From NCBI GenBank assembly GCA_947476515.1, contig CANJQZ010000106.1:1-6844 (forward strand): a stretch of 6,844 nucleotides of DNA. Reading direction: 5' to 3'. The first letter of the stretch is position 1; every line of letters starts with the position of its first letter. This DNA comes from Flavobacteriales bacterium. GTDB taxonomy: Bacteria > Bacteroidota > Bacteroidia > Flavobacteriales_D > Crocinitomicaceae. The notes under the pieces were generated by a model, which was not told the DNA's origin, did no database searches, and was given only the letters and a program-made list of their open reading frames with translations. Shown in pieces: positions 1 to 6,796 of the stretch. The translations under genes were made by a program, and so were the position numbers.

Positions 1-348
1 AAAGATTCTAAAAAGTTAATTGCTGATTTTTCCAATTATGGTGCAACAACAGTAGATCTTTTTGCCCCTGGAGTTGATATTTATTCAACTGTACCTGATG
101 GAAAGTATGAAGATGCATCTGGAACAAGTATGGCTTGTCCAGCGGCGGCTGGAGTTGCTGCACTTATTAGATCCTATTTTCCTGAATTGACCGCAGCTGA
201 AGTGAAAAATGCTTTAATGAAAAACACCATTCCTTATGCTAAAAGTATCATAATTCCTGGAACTAAGAAGAAAGGTACTATGAAGGATTTATGTATTTCA
301 GGTGGTTTTATTAATGCTGCTACTACTGTTGCTGATTTATTAAAATAA
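1..348 (+). CDS. Subtilisin-like serine protease (peptidase S8), C-terminal fragment
   Basis: This is the 3' end of a gene cut by the left edge of the window; reading frame 1 is open from base 1 and encodes 115 residues before a TAA. The fragment contains GTSMACP, the S8 (subtilase) motif around the nucleophilic serine, with Ser at fragment residue 43 (codon 127-129). It is preceded by DLFAPGVDIYST, the usual strand before the catalytic serine in subtilases. The Asp and His parts of the triad and the oxyanion Asn must lie upstream and cannot be checked. After the catalytic domain the protein ends in about 60 residues, including SGGFINAATTV, a tail of the kind seen in Bacteroidota S8 proteases. 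No type IX secretion sorting domain is present at the C-terminus. The ATG at 130 is the internal Met of the GTSMA motif and not a start. Subtilases of this kind are normally exported endopeptidases; export here is inferred because the N-terminus is missing. The gene converges on comEC with one base between stop codons. Confidence 0.93.
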   Translation, partial: KDSKKLIADFSNYGATTVDLFAPGVDIYSTVPDGKYEDASGTSMACPAAAGVAALIRSYFPELTAAEVKNALMKNTIPYAKSIIIPGTKKKGTMKDLCISGGFINAATTVADLLK

Positions 349-349
349 T

Positions 350-2326
350 CTACTTAAGAGCGAATATTGTTGCTCCATAATACAAACTGCCTTGGGTTTT
401 TATCCAGGGCATTTTTATGTGAATTACATTTTTGTTTGCTTTTTCACCCGATATGGTATCTGAAAAGTGAATGCAATATTGGAATGCACCAATTTGAATT
501 ATTTTCTTTGGATATTTATTGTGAAGTGTAAGGTTCTTTTGATTCAAAATTAACGCAAGGTTCTCTTTTTTAATAGGGATATATTTAATTTTTCCGGTAT
601 GAATTTTTGAATAATCACCCACTAATTTTTTAATGCTATTCAAATGAGCCGGTTTTTTGATTTCATAAAAGACAATGATTTCCCCATTGATTTTGAGCGT
701 CATTAAAAATTGATTGTTATTAAAAAAACAGACTTCGTTTTGCTCCTGATTACTAAAACGCTGCGCTGCTATTTGAAAAATGAGGCAAAGCATTGCTAAG
801 GCAGAAATTTTCCAGATATTCTTTTGGGGTTTATTGTACACGAGTAGGAATAAGAAAAAGGAGAGTAGGGGGACAAAAAGCAAACTAATATCGAAACCAT
901 ATACCACTGCCCCAGGCAAACGCGCAATAAAATCTAAAAAGTTAAGTAGGGCTTCAATGGAGATTCCTAATAATTTCCCCCACCATTCTCCAAAAAAAGG
1001 AATATAATGAAATATAAAAATGCCTAATCCGATTCCCATTACCAGAGTAGATAGAATCATAATTCCCAAATTTGCTAACAGGAAATAATTAGGAAATTGA
1101 TGAAAATAATAGATACACAAGGGGACTGTCAAACATTGCGCAGACAAACAAACAGCTGTTCCTTGCCAGAAGTAATGTATAATTTTATTTTTAAAATTCA
1201 ACCAATTTTTAATGATGGGATAAATCGAAAAAATTCCCAACATAGCTAAATAGGACAATTGAAATCCAACATCAAAGAATACCATCGGATTGATCAGAAT
1301 TAAAACAAATGCGCTGAAGAATAGAATGTTGATTGATGAATAATTTCGACCTGTCATTTGGGCCAAAAGTAGTAAAGAGAACATAAAGACAGACCTAACC
1401 ACACTTGGTGAAAATCCAGAGGTCAGAGCATAAAACCATAGGAACAGGAGCACCAGTAATAATCCAGTCTTTCTATTGATTACTTTGCTAAATCCTTGAA
1501 GAATAAAGAGTAATAATTGAGATATTATTCCGATGTGCATACCAGAGACCGCCAGTACATGCATAGCACCTGTAGCGCCAAAACTACTCACAGTATCTTG
1601 ACTTAACAAAGATCTATCGCCTAATAAAATAGCTTGAGCCAAGGCCAATTGTTTTCCTTTAAGATGACTGCTTAGAATTGATATTAACTGATTATTGGTG
1701 CTTGAAATCAATTTATTCAAACTAAAGGAGGACGAAGAACTTAGTATTTCAAAATCATATTTCTGCAAAAAGGCGACATTATTAATTCCTTTTGTCTTCC
1801 AAAACCACACAGCATTAAATTCTCCTGGATTATTCTTGTTTATTATGGGCTGAATAGCACAAGAAGCTAATATTATTTGATTTTCTTCAATGATTTTTTT
1901 AGTATCACTTTTAAGATATAATAGAATTTTTTCACCATTTTTATATTGATTCTTTTCTTTGCGATCTTGCACAATGGCAATCATTTTATACTTGTTTGGC
2001 CCACTTTGTTGAACTTGTGTTAATCTTAATATTATTCCTTGCTTTTGGGTTTTTTGTCTTGGAATTGAAGGATTTGAAAAAAGAAAATATCCAAGAAAAA
2101 TAAAGCTAAAGAGCAGTGAGATGGAAATCAATTTTTTTCTATTTCTTTTAACTGTAACCAATAGAATAGGTAAGGGTATTAAAAAGATTAGATAAGTAAA
2201 ATCATTATTCTTTTTAAGATAAAATGCTACAATTAGACCGATGCAATAGCTAATAAAAATCCAAATAAATGGATGTTTTACAAAGGGTGTTGATACTTTA
2301 TTTTGCTGGGAAGCACTTAGGGACAT
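350..2326 (-). CDS. comEC: ComEC/Rec2-family DNA-uptake channel protein, no metallo-beta-lactamase domain
   Basis: ComEC is the inner-membrane channel that passes one strand of incoming DNA into the cytoplasm in natural transformation. The 658-residue product has hydrophobic segments at about 20-37, 43-58 and 66-84, then a soluble region at about 90-195 (the DUF4131/OB-fold position, with the typical NPGEF at 166-170). The competence-domain core follows with about nine or ten membrane segments between about 257 and 521. Core signatures are LGDRSLLS (235-242), GAMHVLAVSGMHIG (253-266), SPSVVRS (306-312), FDVGFQLSYLAMLGI (351-365) and AQCLTVPL (396-403). The final ~130 residues are soluble and contain no HxHxDH metal-binding motif, so the C-terminal nuclease-like domain of many ComEC proteins is absent; I recall this as common in Bacteroidota. 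The ATG follows the recQ stop codon by 9 bases with no Shine-Dalgarno sequence, and the next upstream in-frame codon but two is the recQ TGA, so no longer start is possible. Translational coupling to recQ is likely. Whether the organism is competent cannot be judged from here. Confidence 0.93.
   Translation of the reverse strand: MSLSASQQNKVSTPFVKHPFIWIFISYCIGLIVAFYLKKNNDFTYLIFLIPLPILLVTVKRNRKKLISISLLFSFIFLGYFLFSNPSIPRQKTQKQGIILRLTQVQQSGPNKYKMIAIVQDRKEKNQYKNGEKILLYLKSDTKKIIEENQIILASCAIQPIINKNNPGEFNAVWFWKTKGINNVAFLQKYDFEILSSSSSFSLNKLISSTNNQLISILSSHLKGKQLALAQAILLGDRSLLSQDTVSSFGATGAMHVLAVSGMHIGIISQLLLFILQGFSKVINRKTGLLLVLLFLWFYALTSGFSPSVVRSVFMFSLLLLAQMTGRNYSSINILFFSAFVLILINPMVFFDVGFQLSYLAMLGIFSIYPIIKNWLNFKNKIIHYFWQGTAVCLSAQCLTVPLCIYYFHQFPNYFLLANLGIMILSTLVMGIGLGIFIFHYIPFFGEWWGKLLGISIEALLNFLDFIARLPGAVVYGFDISLLFVPLLSFFLFLLVYNKPQKNIWKISALAMLCLIFQIAAQRFSNQEQNEVCFFNNNQFLMTLKINGEIIVFYEIKKPAHLNSIKKLVGDYSKIHTGKIKYIPIKKENLALILNQKNLTLHNKYPKKIIQIGAFQYCIHFSDTISGEKANKNVIHIKMPWIKTQGSLYYGATIFALK
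388..416 (+). terminator. Rho-independent terminator of the S8 protease gene
   Basis: An 8-bp stem (tgccttgg at 388-395 pairing with ccagggca at 404-411, one G-U wobble at 392/407) closes an 8-base loop and is followed at once by TTTTT at 412-416. This is a standard intrinsic terminator in the + direction, 40 bases after the protease stop codon. It lies wholly within the 3' coding part of the convergent comEC gene (antisense to the codons for its last ~20 residues). I saw no matching terminator for comEC on the minus strand within the protease coding region. The assignment comes from base pairing by eye, without a computed folding energy. Confidence 0.6.
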
Positions 2327-2335
2327 AGATTGGAA

Positions 2336-4210
2336 TCATGATAAAAACACACCGTTATTATATGTAAGTTTTTTATCATGTTGTAAGCGTCTAATTAGGT
2401 CTTTTAATTTATTTATTTCAATTGGAAAAGCAGTACAAATTTCATTAAAGGTTTTAGCTTCACGTATAAAGGAAATCAATTCTTGTTCAATATTGACAGA
2501 GTGTTGAACAAAATTTTCTTGAATACAATGATCGCAATGGCCACATTCTTTTCCTGTTTGTCCAAAATAATTCAACAGCATTAAGGATCGACATTTTTTT
2601 TGCTCAATAAATTCCAGCATTGCCTTTAACTTTTCCAAAGCATTAAACTTCCTTTCTTTATAAATAGTATAAGAGAGATTCAAATAATCATCTGGGAGTC
2701 GCTCATGAAGAAATAACACACTAGGTAAATTACTTTGAAAATTGATTTCAATGATTCCCTGTTTCTCTAAATTATGAAGTTGTTCGTTTAAATCTTCTCT
2801 AGTTATTTTGAGCTGTTTCATTATTGAAACCTCACTTATTGTTTTGAATTGATCAAATATTCCCGGGAAATTCCTCGTGAGAAATGTTGTTAAAGGGATT
2901 AATTTTGATTGTTGGACCTGAATATTATAAAGTTCAGAGTTGCCAATGTTAAATTTTAAATTCGTTGGTTTAAAAAACGCAGGAGAGAAGGATAAATCGC
3001 CATTATTTTCTAATAATTTAAGCGCATTAAAGAGCAGCTGTGAGTCAATTGAATAATCCTTACTCAATTGAAAAATATCAACAGGATATGATTCATCTTT
3101 ACCCGATCCTATTGCAATTCTTAAATAACTACAAAGTGCTCGGTAGACTCTTGTTACTTCTTCTTGCGGGGGAAATTTGGTTTCATATTGATCTTTAAGC
3201 GCTTGAGTATCTTGCGCCTCATAATAAGTAATTGCCTCAGCCTTTTCACCATCTCGTCCACCTCTTCCAGCTTCTTGATAATATGCTTCTAGTGTTTCTG
3301 GAAAATCATAATGAATTACATATCGAACATTAGGTTTATCAATTCCCATTCCAAAAGCATTGGTAGCAATCATTAATTTGGGTTGATCATCCATCCAATC
3401 TTTTAAGGATGTACTGCGATCGTCAGCAGTCATTCCTCCATGATATATTCCACATTTCACACCTTGATTTTGTAGGGTAATGGCTACTTCCTTAACATTT
3501 TTTCGGGTTCGACAATAAATAATGCCCGATGCATTTGGAGCTGATTTACAATAGCTTATAATCCTAGCTATTTTATTTTCAACGGGATAAAGGGAATAAT
3601 TAAGATTCTCTCTTTCAAAGGAAGCCTCATGAATACAGGTATGCTTTAGCTTTAATTTTTCAATGATATCGGTTCTTACTTTTTCTGTAGCAGTAGCAGT
3701 TAATGCAATTATTGGCACCTGATTTAAAACACTTCTTAGTTCACCGATTTTTGCATAGGTGGGTCTAAAGTCATGGCCCCAAGTTGAAATGCAATGTGCT
3801 TCATCTACAACCAACAATCCAACATTCATTTTCTCAATCCTTGCTAAAAATATACTTGTTTGAATTCTCTCTGGGGAAACATAAAGAAAATCTAAGCCTC
3901 CAAAAATTGCATTGTCAAGTGTTATATCTATTTCTCTAAAGGTCATTGCACTCGTAATTGCTGCTGCGCGAAGTCCTGTTTTTTTAAGATGAGTAACTTG
4001 GTCCTCCATCAATGCGATTAATGGGGAAATCACAATTGTCATGCCTTCTCTCGCTATTCCAGGAACTTGAAAGCAAATCGATTTACCGCCTCCCGTTGGT
4101 AATAACGCAAGACAATCATGACCATTTATAACATCGGATACTATATTAGCCTGCAATGGTCGAAACGAAGTGTAGCCCCAATATTTCTCTAATATTTCGA
4201 TGTCTTTCAT
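2336..4210 (-). CDS. recQ: ATP-dependent 3'-5' DNA helicase, RecQ family (short form, no HRDC)
   Basis: RecQ helicases unwind DNA forks, D-loops and recombination intermediates in the cytoplasm. All superfamily-2 motifs are visible in the 624-residue product: motif 0 (SFRPLQ, Q20), Walker A LLPTGGGKS (36-44, K43), motif Ia (VISPLIALMEDQ), DEAH (136-139), the RecQ aromatic-rich loop CISTWGHDFRP (140-150), motif III TATAT (171-175), motif IV IIYCRTR, motif V ATNAFGMGID and motif VI YQEAGRGGRDG (311-321, arginine fingers R316 and R319). The zinc site is intact: C540-X15-C556-X2-C559-X2-C562, with the RecQ-like CRSLMLLNYFG before it. It sits about 220 residues after motif VI, whereas in E. coli RecQ it follows after about 50. 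The region between (about 350-510) looks like two winged-helix-like segments; another short helical segment follows the zinc site. There is no C-terminal HRDC domain. I recall this arrangement from the ~630-residue RecQ proteins of Bacteroidota. The loop has Thr at 143 where E. coli has Gln. The start is the only ATG near the N-terminus and gives the motif 0 spacing expected for RecQ. Confidence 0.95.
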   Translation of the reverse strand: MKDIEILEKYWGYTSFRPLQANIVSDVINGHDCLALLPTGGGKSICFQVPGIAREGMTIVISPLIALMEDQVTHLKKTGLRAAAITSAMTFREIDITLDNAIFGGLDFLYVSPERIQTSIFLARIEKMNVGLLVVDEAHCISTWGHDFRPTYAKIGELRSVLNQVPIIALTATATEKVRTDIIEKLKLKHTCIHEASFERENLNYSLYPVENKIARIISYCKSAPNASGIIYCRTRKNVKEVAITLQNQGVKCGIYHGGMTADDRSTSLKDWMDDQPKLMIATNAFGMGIDKPNVRYVIHYDFPETLEAYYQEAGRGGRDGEKAEAITYYEAQDTQALKDQYETKFPPQEEVTRVYRALCSYLRIAIGSGKDESYPVDIFQLSKDYSIDSQLLFNALKLLENNGDLSFSPAFFKPTNLKFNIGNSELYNIQVQQSKLIPLTTFLTRNFPGIFDQFKTISEVSIMKQLKITREDLNEQLHNLEKQGIIEINFQSNLPSVLFLHERLPDDYLNLSYTIYKERKFNALEKLKAMLEFIEQKKCRSLMLLNYFGQTGKECGHCDHCIQENFVQHSVNIEQELISFIREAKTFNEICTAFPIEINKLKDLIRRLQHDKKLTYNNGVFLS

Positions 4211-4228
4211 TAATATTTATGTTTTTAA

Positions 4229-4236
4229 CAAATATA
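4229..4236 (-). promoter_or_regulatory. Putative recQ-comEC promoter, -7 box
   Basis: On the minus strand this reads TATATTTG, a full match to the Bacteroidota sigma-ABfr -7 consensus TAnnTTTG. It ends 18 bases before the recQ ATG, which implies a very short leader. No TTG is found at the expected -33 distance (17-23 bases upstream), so only half of the promoter is supported. In an AT-rich intergenic region a chance match is possible. Confidence 0.45.
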
Positions 4237-4265
4237 AATTAATTGTATCTGTGAATGAAATTTAG

Positions 4266-4296
4266 TTGTTAACCTTATTGATATATTGTATATTCG
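4266..4296 (+). promoter_or_regulatory. Putative promoter of the branched-chain aminotransferase gene
   Basis: TTG at 4266-4268 is followed, after a 20-base spacer, by TATATTCG at 4289-4296. This matches the Bacteroidota TTG / TAnnTTTG promoter layout with one mismatch in the -7 box. Transcription would begin around 4300-4305, leaving a leader of only about 12-17 bases before the ATG at 4317. There is no room for an attenuator or riboswitch. The same TTG could be misread as an alternative start codon of the gene. Confidence 0.4.
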
Positions 4297-4316
4297 CATC
4301 CACAAAAAAAAGGATT

Positions 4317-5387
4317 ATGCCAACTATTTCAAACGATTTTTCGATTCAATTAATTGAAAAGTCAAACCTTGAGCAAGTCAATTGGGAAAAATTAGAATTT
4401 GGCAAGATTTTTTCTGATCATATGTTCCTTATGGAATATAGTAACGGAGAGTGGCATTCAGGAAAAATTATGCCTTTCCAAGAAATACCTATGCACCCGG
4501 CAATGTCTGCTTTGCATTATGGTCAATCAATTTTTGAAGGATTAAAAGCATATAGAACTAAGGATGGTGAAGTAAATATTTTTCGACCTGATCAAAATGC
4601 ACACCGATTCGCTGAATCTGCTGAGCGAATGTGTATGCCTGTTGTTCCAGAAGATTTATTCATTGCTTCTATTAAAGCTTTAATCAATATTGATCGTAAT
4701 TGGGTGCCTGACCAAGATGGGTACTCTCTTTATATTCGCCCTTTTATGTTTGCAACCGATGCAATGGTGGGAATTAAGCCGTCGGACACATATAAATTCA
4801 TGATATTAACTTCTCCAGTGGGTATGTATTATGCTGAACCAGTGCGTGTGAAAATTGAAGAATTTTATACCCGAGCTGCTGTAGGAGGAGTGGGTAGAGC
4901 TAAAGCTGCTGGTAATTATGGAGCTTCATTATATCCTGCCAAACAATGTCAACTCGCTGGATTTCATCAATTGGTTTGGACTGATGCTAAGGAGCATAAG
5001 TATATTGAAGAGTCTGGCACAATGAACATTATATTTCAAATAGGAGGAAAATTGATAACTCCTTCTGAAGATGCCGATACCATCCTTCGTGGAATCACCA
5101 AAAAAACAGTATTAGAGATTGCGAGGAATTGGGGAGTAGAAGTAGAAGAACGCCAGGTTTCAGTGGAGGAAATTATTACTGCGATTAAAAACGGTACGCT
5201 TGAAGATGCTTTTGGTGCTGGTACAGCTGCTACTATTGCTCAAATTGCAGTTATTGGATATCGCGATGAGAAGTTAAATTTACCAGCTTTTGAAACGAGA
5301 ACACTCTCTAATAAGATAAAAGCGCATCTAGATGCTATTAAATCCGGAGAGGAACCAGATCTTTATGGATGGAATGTAAGGGTATAA
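4317..5387 (+). CDS. ilvE: Branched-chain amino-acid aminotransferase (class IV PLP enzyme)
   Basis: This enzyme transfers the amino group between leucine, isoleucine or valine and 2-oxoglutarate (EC 2.6.1.42), the last step of branched-chain amino-acid synthesis and the first of breakdown, in the cytoplasm. From the ATG at 4317 the product is 356 residues, the usual length for the eukaryote-like/bacterial group II enzymes. Visible features are HYGQSIFEGLKAYR (67-80), the phosphate-site region NAHRF (R98), RPFMFATD (141-148), the Schiff-base lysine in GRAKAAGNYGASL (K196), EESGTMN (231-237), ILRGITKK (256-263) and GAGTAA (300-305). No CXXC redox centre is present. An in-frame TTG at 4266 would add 17 residues (including YCIFASTKKR) unlike the family N-terminus and is more likely a promoter element, so I chose the ATG. 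That ATG is preceded by an A-run and AGGA, in a window otherwise without Shine-Dalgarno sites. The gene diverges from recQ. Some Bacteroidota carry several class IV paralogues, so the exact substrate preference is inferred. Confidence 0.94.
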   Translation: MPTISNDFSIQLIEKSNLEQVNWEKLEFGKIFSDHMFLMEYSNGEWHSGKIMPFQEIPMHPAMSALHYGQSIFEGLKAYRTKDGEVNIFRPDQNAHRFAESAERMCMPVVPEDLFIASIKALINIDRNWVPDQDGYSLYIRPFMFATDAMVGIKPSDTYKFMILTSPVGMYYAEPVRVKIEEFYTRAAVGGVGRAKAAGNYGASLYPAKQCQLAGFHQLVWTDAKEHKYIEESGTMNIIFQIGGKLITPSEDADTILRGITKKTVLEIARNWGVEVEERQVSVEEIITAIKNGTLEDAFGAGTAATIAQIAVIGYRDEKLNLPAFETRTLSNKIKAHLDAIKSGEEPDLYGWNVRV

Positions 5388-5437
5388 TTTTTTCTGTTTC
5401 TTTTATGGAATTTTGTTAGTTTGACATCTATATTAAA
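5388..5437 (+). other. Short T-rich spacer between the aminotransferase and the exported protein
   Basis: The 50-base spacer is T-rich on the + strand but contains no stem for an intrinsic terminator. GAATTTTG at 5408-5415 is a one-mismatch match to TAnnTTTG but has no TTG at the right distance upstream, so I do not call a promoter. No Shine-Dalgarno sequence precedes the ATG at 5438; the start context is simply A-rich. Confidence 0.4.
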
Positions 5438-6796
5438 ATGTCAATTATGAAATTTTTCCTTTTTTCTTTCGTCGCATTTGGGCCAATCTTTGCCTTTGCT
5501 CAAAGTAGTAAACCAATATCTTTTTCTTTACAAGATAGATTGGAAAAAACAGCTATTCCAAACGCTAAAGTAAAAATCATCTTTTCAACTTTTAATAGTA
5601 GTGATCCAATAGATTCTACGCTGAGTTTAGTGTCTGATTTCGAGGGTCAAGTATTTTTCACTTTACCTCTTAATGAGGGCAGAGTTACTTTTGATTTTTC
5701 ATGTTCCCATCCGATTTTTGATAGCTACGAAAAGCATTATGACATTAAACCAAAGTCAGATACTTTGAAGTTTACGGTACTCCTTTCTGTTTCTAAGGAA
5801 CAAGTATTTAAAGAGATTGTAATTAAAGCTCCAGGGATTCCTGATACCTTTTTTAGTTCAACCCGGGTTTCTGTTTCTGATTATGAAATTTTGAATGATG
5901 GATCCTATATGTTACTTGCCTATGAAAAACGGCTTGAAAAACAAAGTGAGTTATTACTTTTTGATGGTCAACAAATTACGGCAACCTATGTTATTCCTGA
6001 TGAAGCCCAATATCTAATTAAAGATTATAGAAATAATGCGCATGTTGTTTGTTCTACTTCAGTTTTCGGAACACGATTTTCTAATGGTGTACTCGAAATT
6101 GGTCAAATTCCTCGAGATTACTTTTTTAAGTATATTGCTCCAATTGTCGATAGTAATGTAAACAAACTATATTTTTCAAATTTTAATAAGGATTATCCTG
6201 CATTTGATTATTTCACCTACGATCTCATCGATTCCACCTATAAGTCTATCATGCATATTGAGGATGATTTTACTATGGAGCTTTATCGAGCTGAATATAA
6301 ATGGGTAGATGTCAGAACTCAACTTTGGGCTAAAAACAAGGAAATTGAAACAGGTATCGATGCGGAAATATGGGTAGGTGCAAATTATTTTACACAGTCT
6401 ATTTTCTATAAGGAAGTCTATGCGCCACTTTTTCAACGACATGATTCAGTTCTTGTATTTGATTTCCCCAAAGATCAAATTCGAATTTTTAATAATGTAG
6501 GAGATTTTCTTTCTACTGTCCCTATATTTTTTCACTATCAAAAAAGACAAACAGGTTGGCAGCGTAATTTAATTCAGGATAGGGCAACGGGTGAAGTGTA
6601 TGCTCTATTTGAAATGGATGGCAATCAATATTTAGGCTTAATCTCAATTTCTAACGGTCAAATTGCTAGGAAATATAAGTTGTTTTTTAAGTATGTTGAT
6701 GAGGTGAAAATTGATAATGGCTGGGTAAGTTATATTTATCGGCCTTTTGAATCTACTCAAAAAAAGTTTCTTTATAGAGAGAAATTACCCAATTAA
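5438..6796 (+). CDS. Exported protein of unknown function with carboxypeptidase-regulatory-like domain
   Basis: I do not recognise this 452-residue protein as a named family. It begins with a clear Sec signal peptide: basic K5, hydrophobic 6-20, and an AFA motif with probable cleavage between A21 and Q22. No lipobox Cys is present, so it should be periplasmic, outer-membrane-associated or secreted, not a lipoprotein. Residues about 27-118 resemble a carboxypeptidase-regulatory-like (transthyretin-type) beta-sandwich: an initial LQDRLEKTAIPNAKVKI strand pair and a SDFEGQVFFTLP turn. EIVIKAPG (126-133) ends this module, as in many Bacteroidota surface proteins. The remaining ~310 residues are rich in aromatic residues and alternating beta patterns (for example YMLLAYEKR, SELLLFDGQ, LYFSNF, QIRIFNN, YLGLISISNGQ), which could be a beta-propeller; this is inference. 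No T9SS sorting domain and no further membrane segment is seen. The next Met at residue 4 would also keep the signal peptide. The gene lies 50 bases after the aminotransferase without a visible terminator, so co-transcription is possible. Confidence 0.8.
   Translation: MSIMKFFLFSFVAFGPIFAFAQSSKPISFSLQDRLEKTAIPNAKVKIIFSTFNSSDPIDSTLSLVSDFEGQVFFTLPLNEGRVTFDFSCSHPIFDSYEKHYDIKPKSDTLKFTVLLSVSKEQVFKEIVIKAPGIPDTFFSSTRVSVSDYEILNDGSYMLLAYEKRLEKQSELLLFDGQQITATYVIPDEAQYLIKDYRNNAHVVCSTSVFGTRFSNGVLEIGQIPRDYFFKYIAPIVDSNVNKLYFSNFNKDYPAFDYFTYDLIDSTYKSIMHIEDDFTMELYRAEYKWVDVRTQLWAKNKEIETGIDAEIWVGANYFTQSIFYKEVYAPLFQRHDSVLVFDFPKDQIRIFNNVGDFLSTVPIFFHYQKRQTGWQRNLIQDRATGEVYALFEMDGNQYLGLISISNGQIARKYKLFFKYVDEVKIDNGWVSYIYRPFESTQKKFLYREKLPN

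Noticed and set aside
130..348. A separate small 72-residue gene starting at ATG 130
   Set aside because: That Met is the M of the subtilase GTSMACP motif; the frame is open to base 1 and encodes protease sequence upstream.
780..1007. 75-residue open frame on the + strand
   Set aside because: It lies wholly antisense within comEC, has low-complexity Lys/Ser-rich composition and no family-like motif; it is a shadow of the real gene.
2297..2339. Tiny open frame from an ATGA overlap at the recQ stop codon
   Set aside because: The ATG overlapping the recQ TGA reads only a short out-of-frame peptide before a TAA; the in-frame ATG at 2326 is the comEC start.
4297..4316. Leader-peptide attenuator or riboswitch upstream of the aminotransferase
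   Set aside because: The inferred leader is under 20 bases and contains only an A-rich stretch; there is no room for regulatory RNA structure.
6176..6442. 88-residue open frame on the minus strand
   Set aside because: It is antisense inside the exported-protein gene, Ile/Cys-rich without motifs, and there is no start context or partner.
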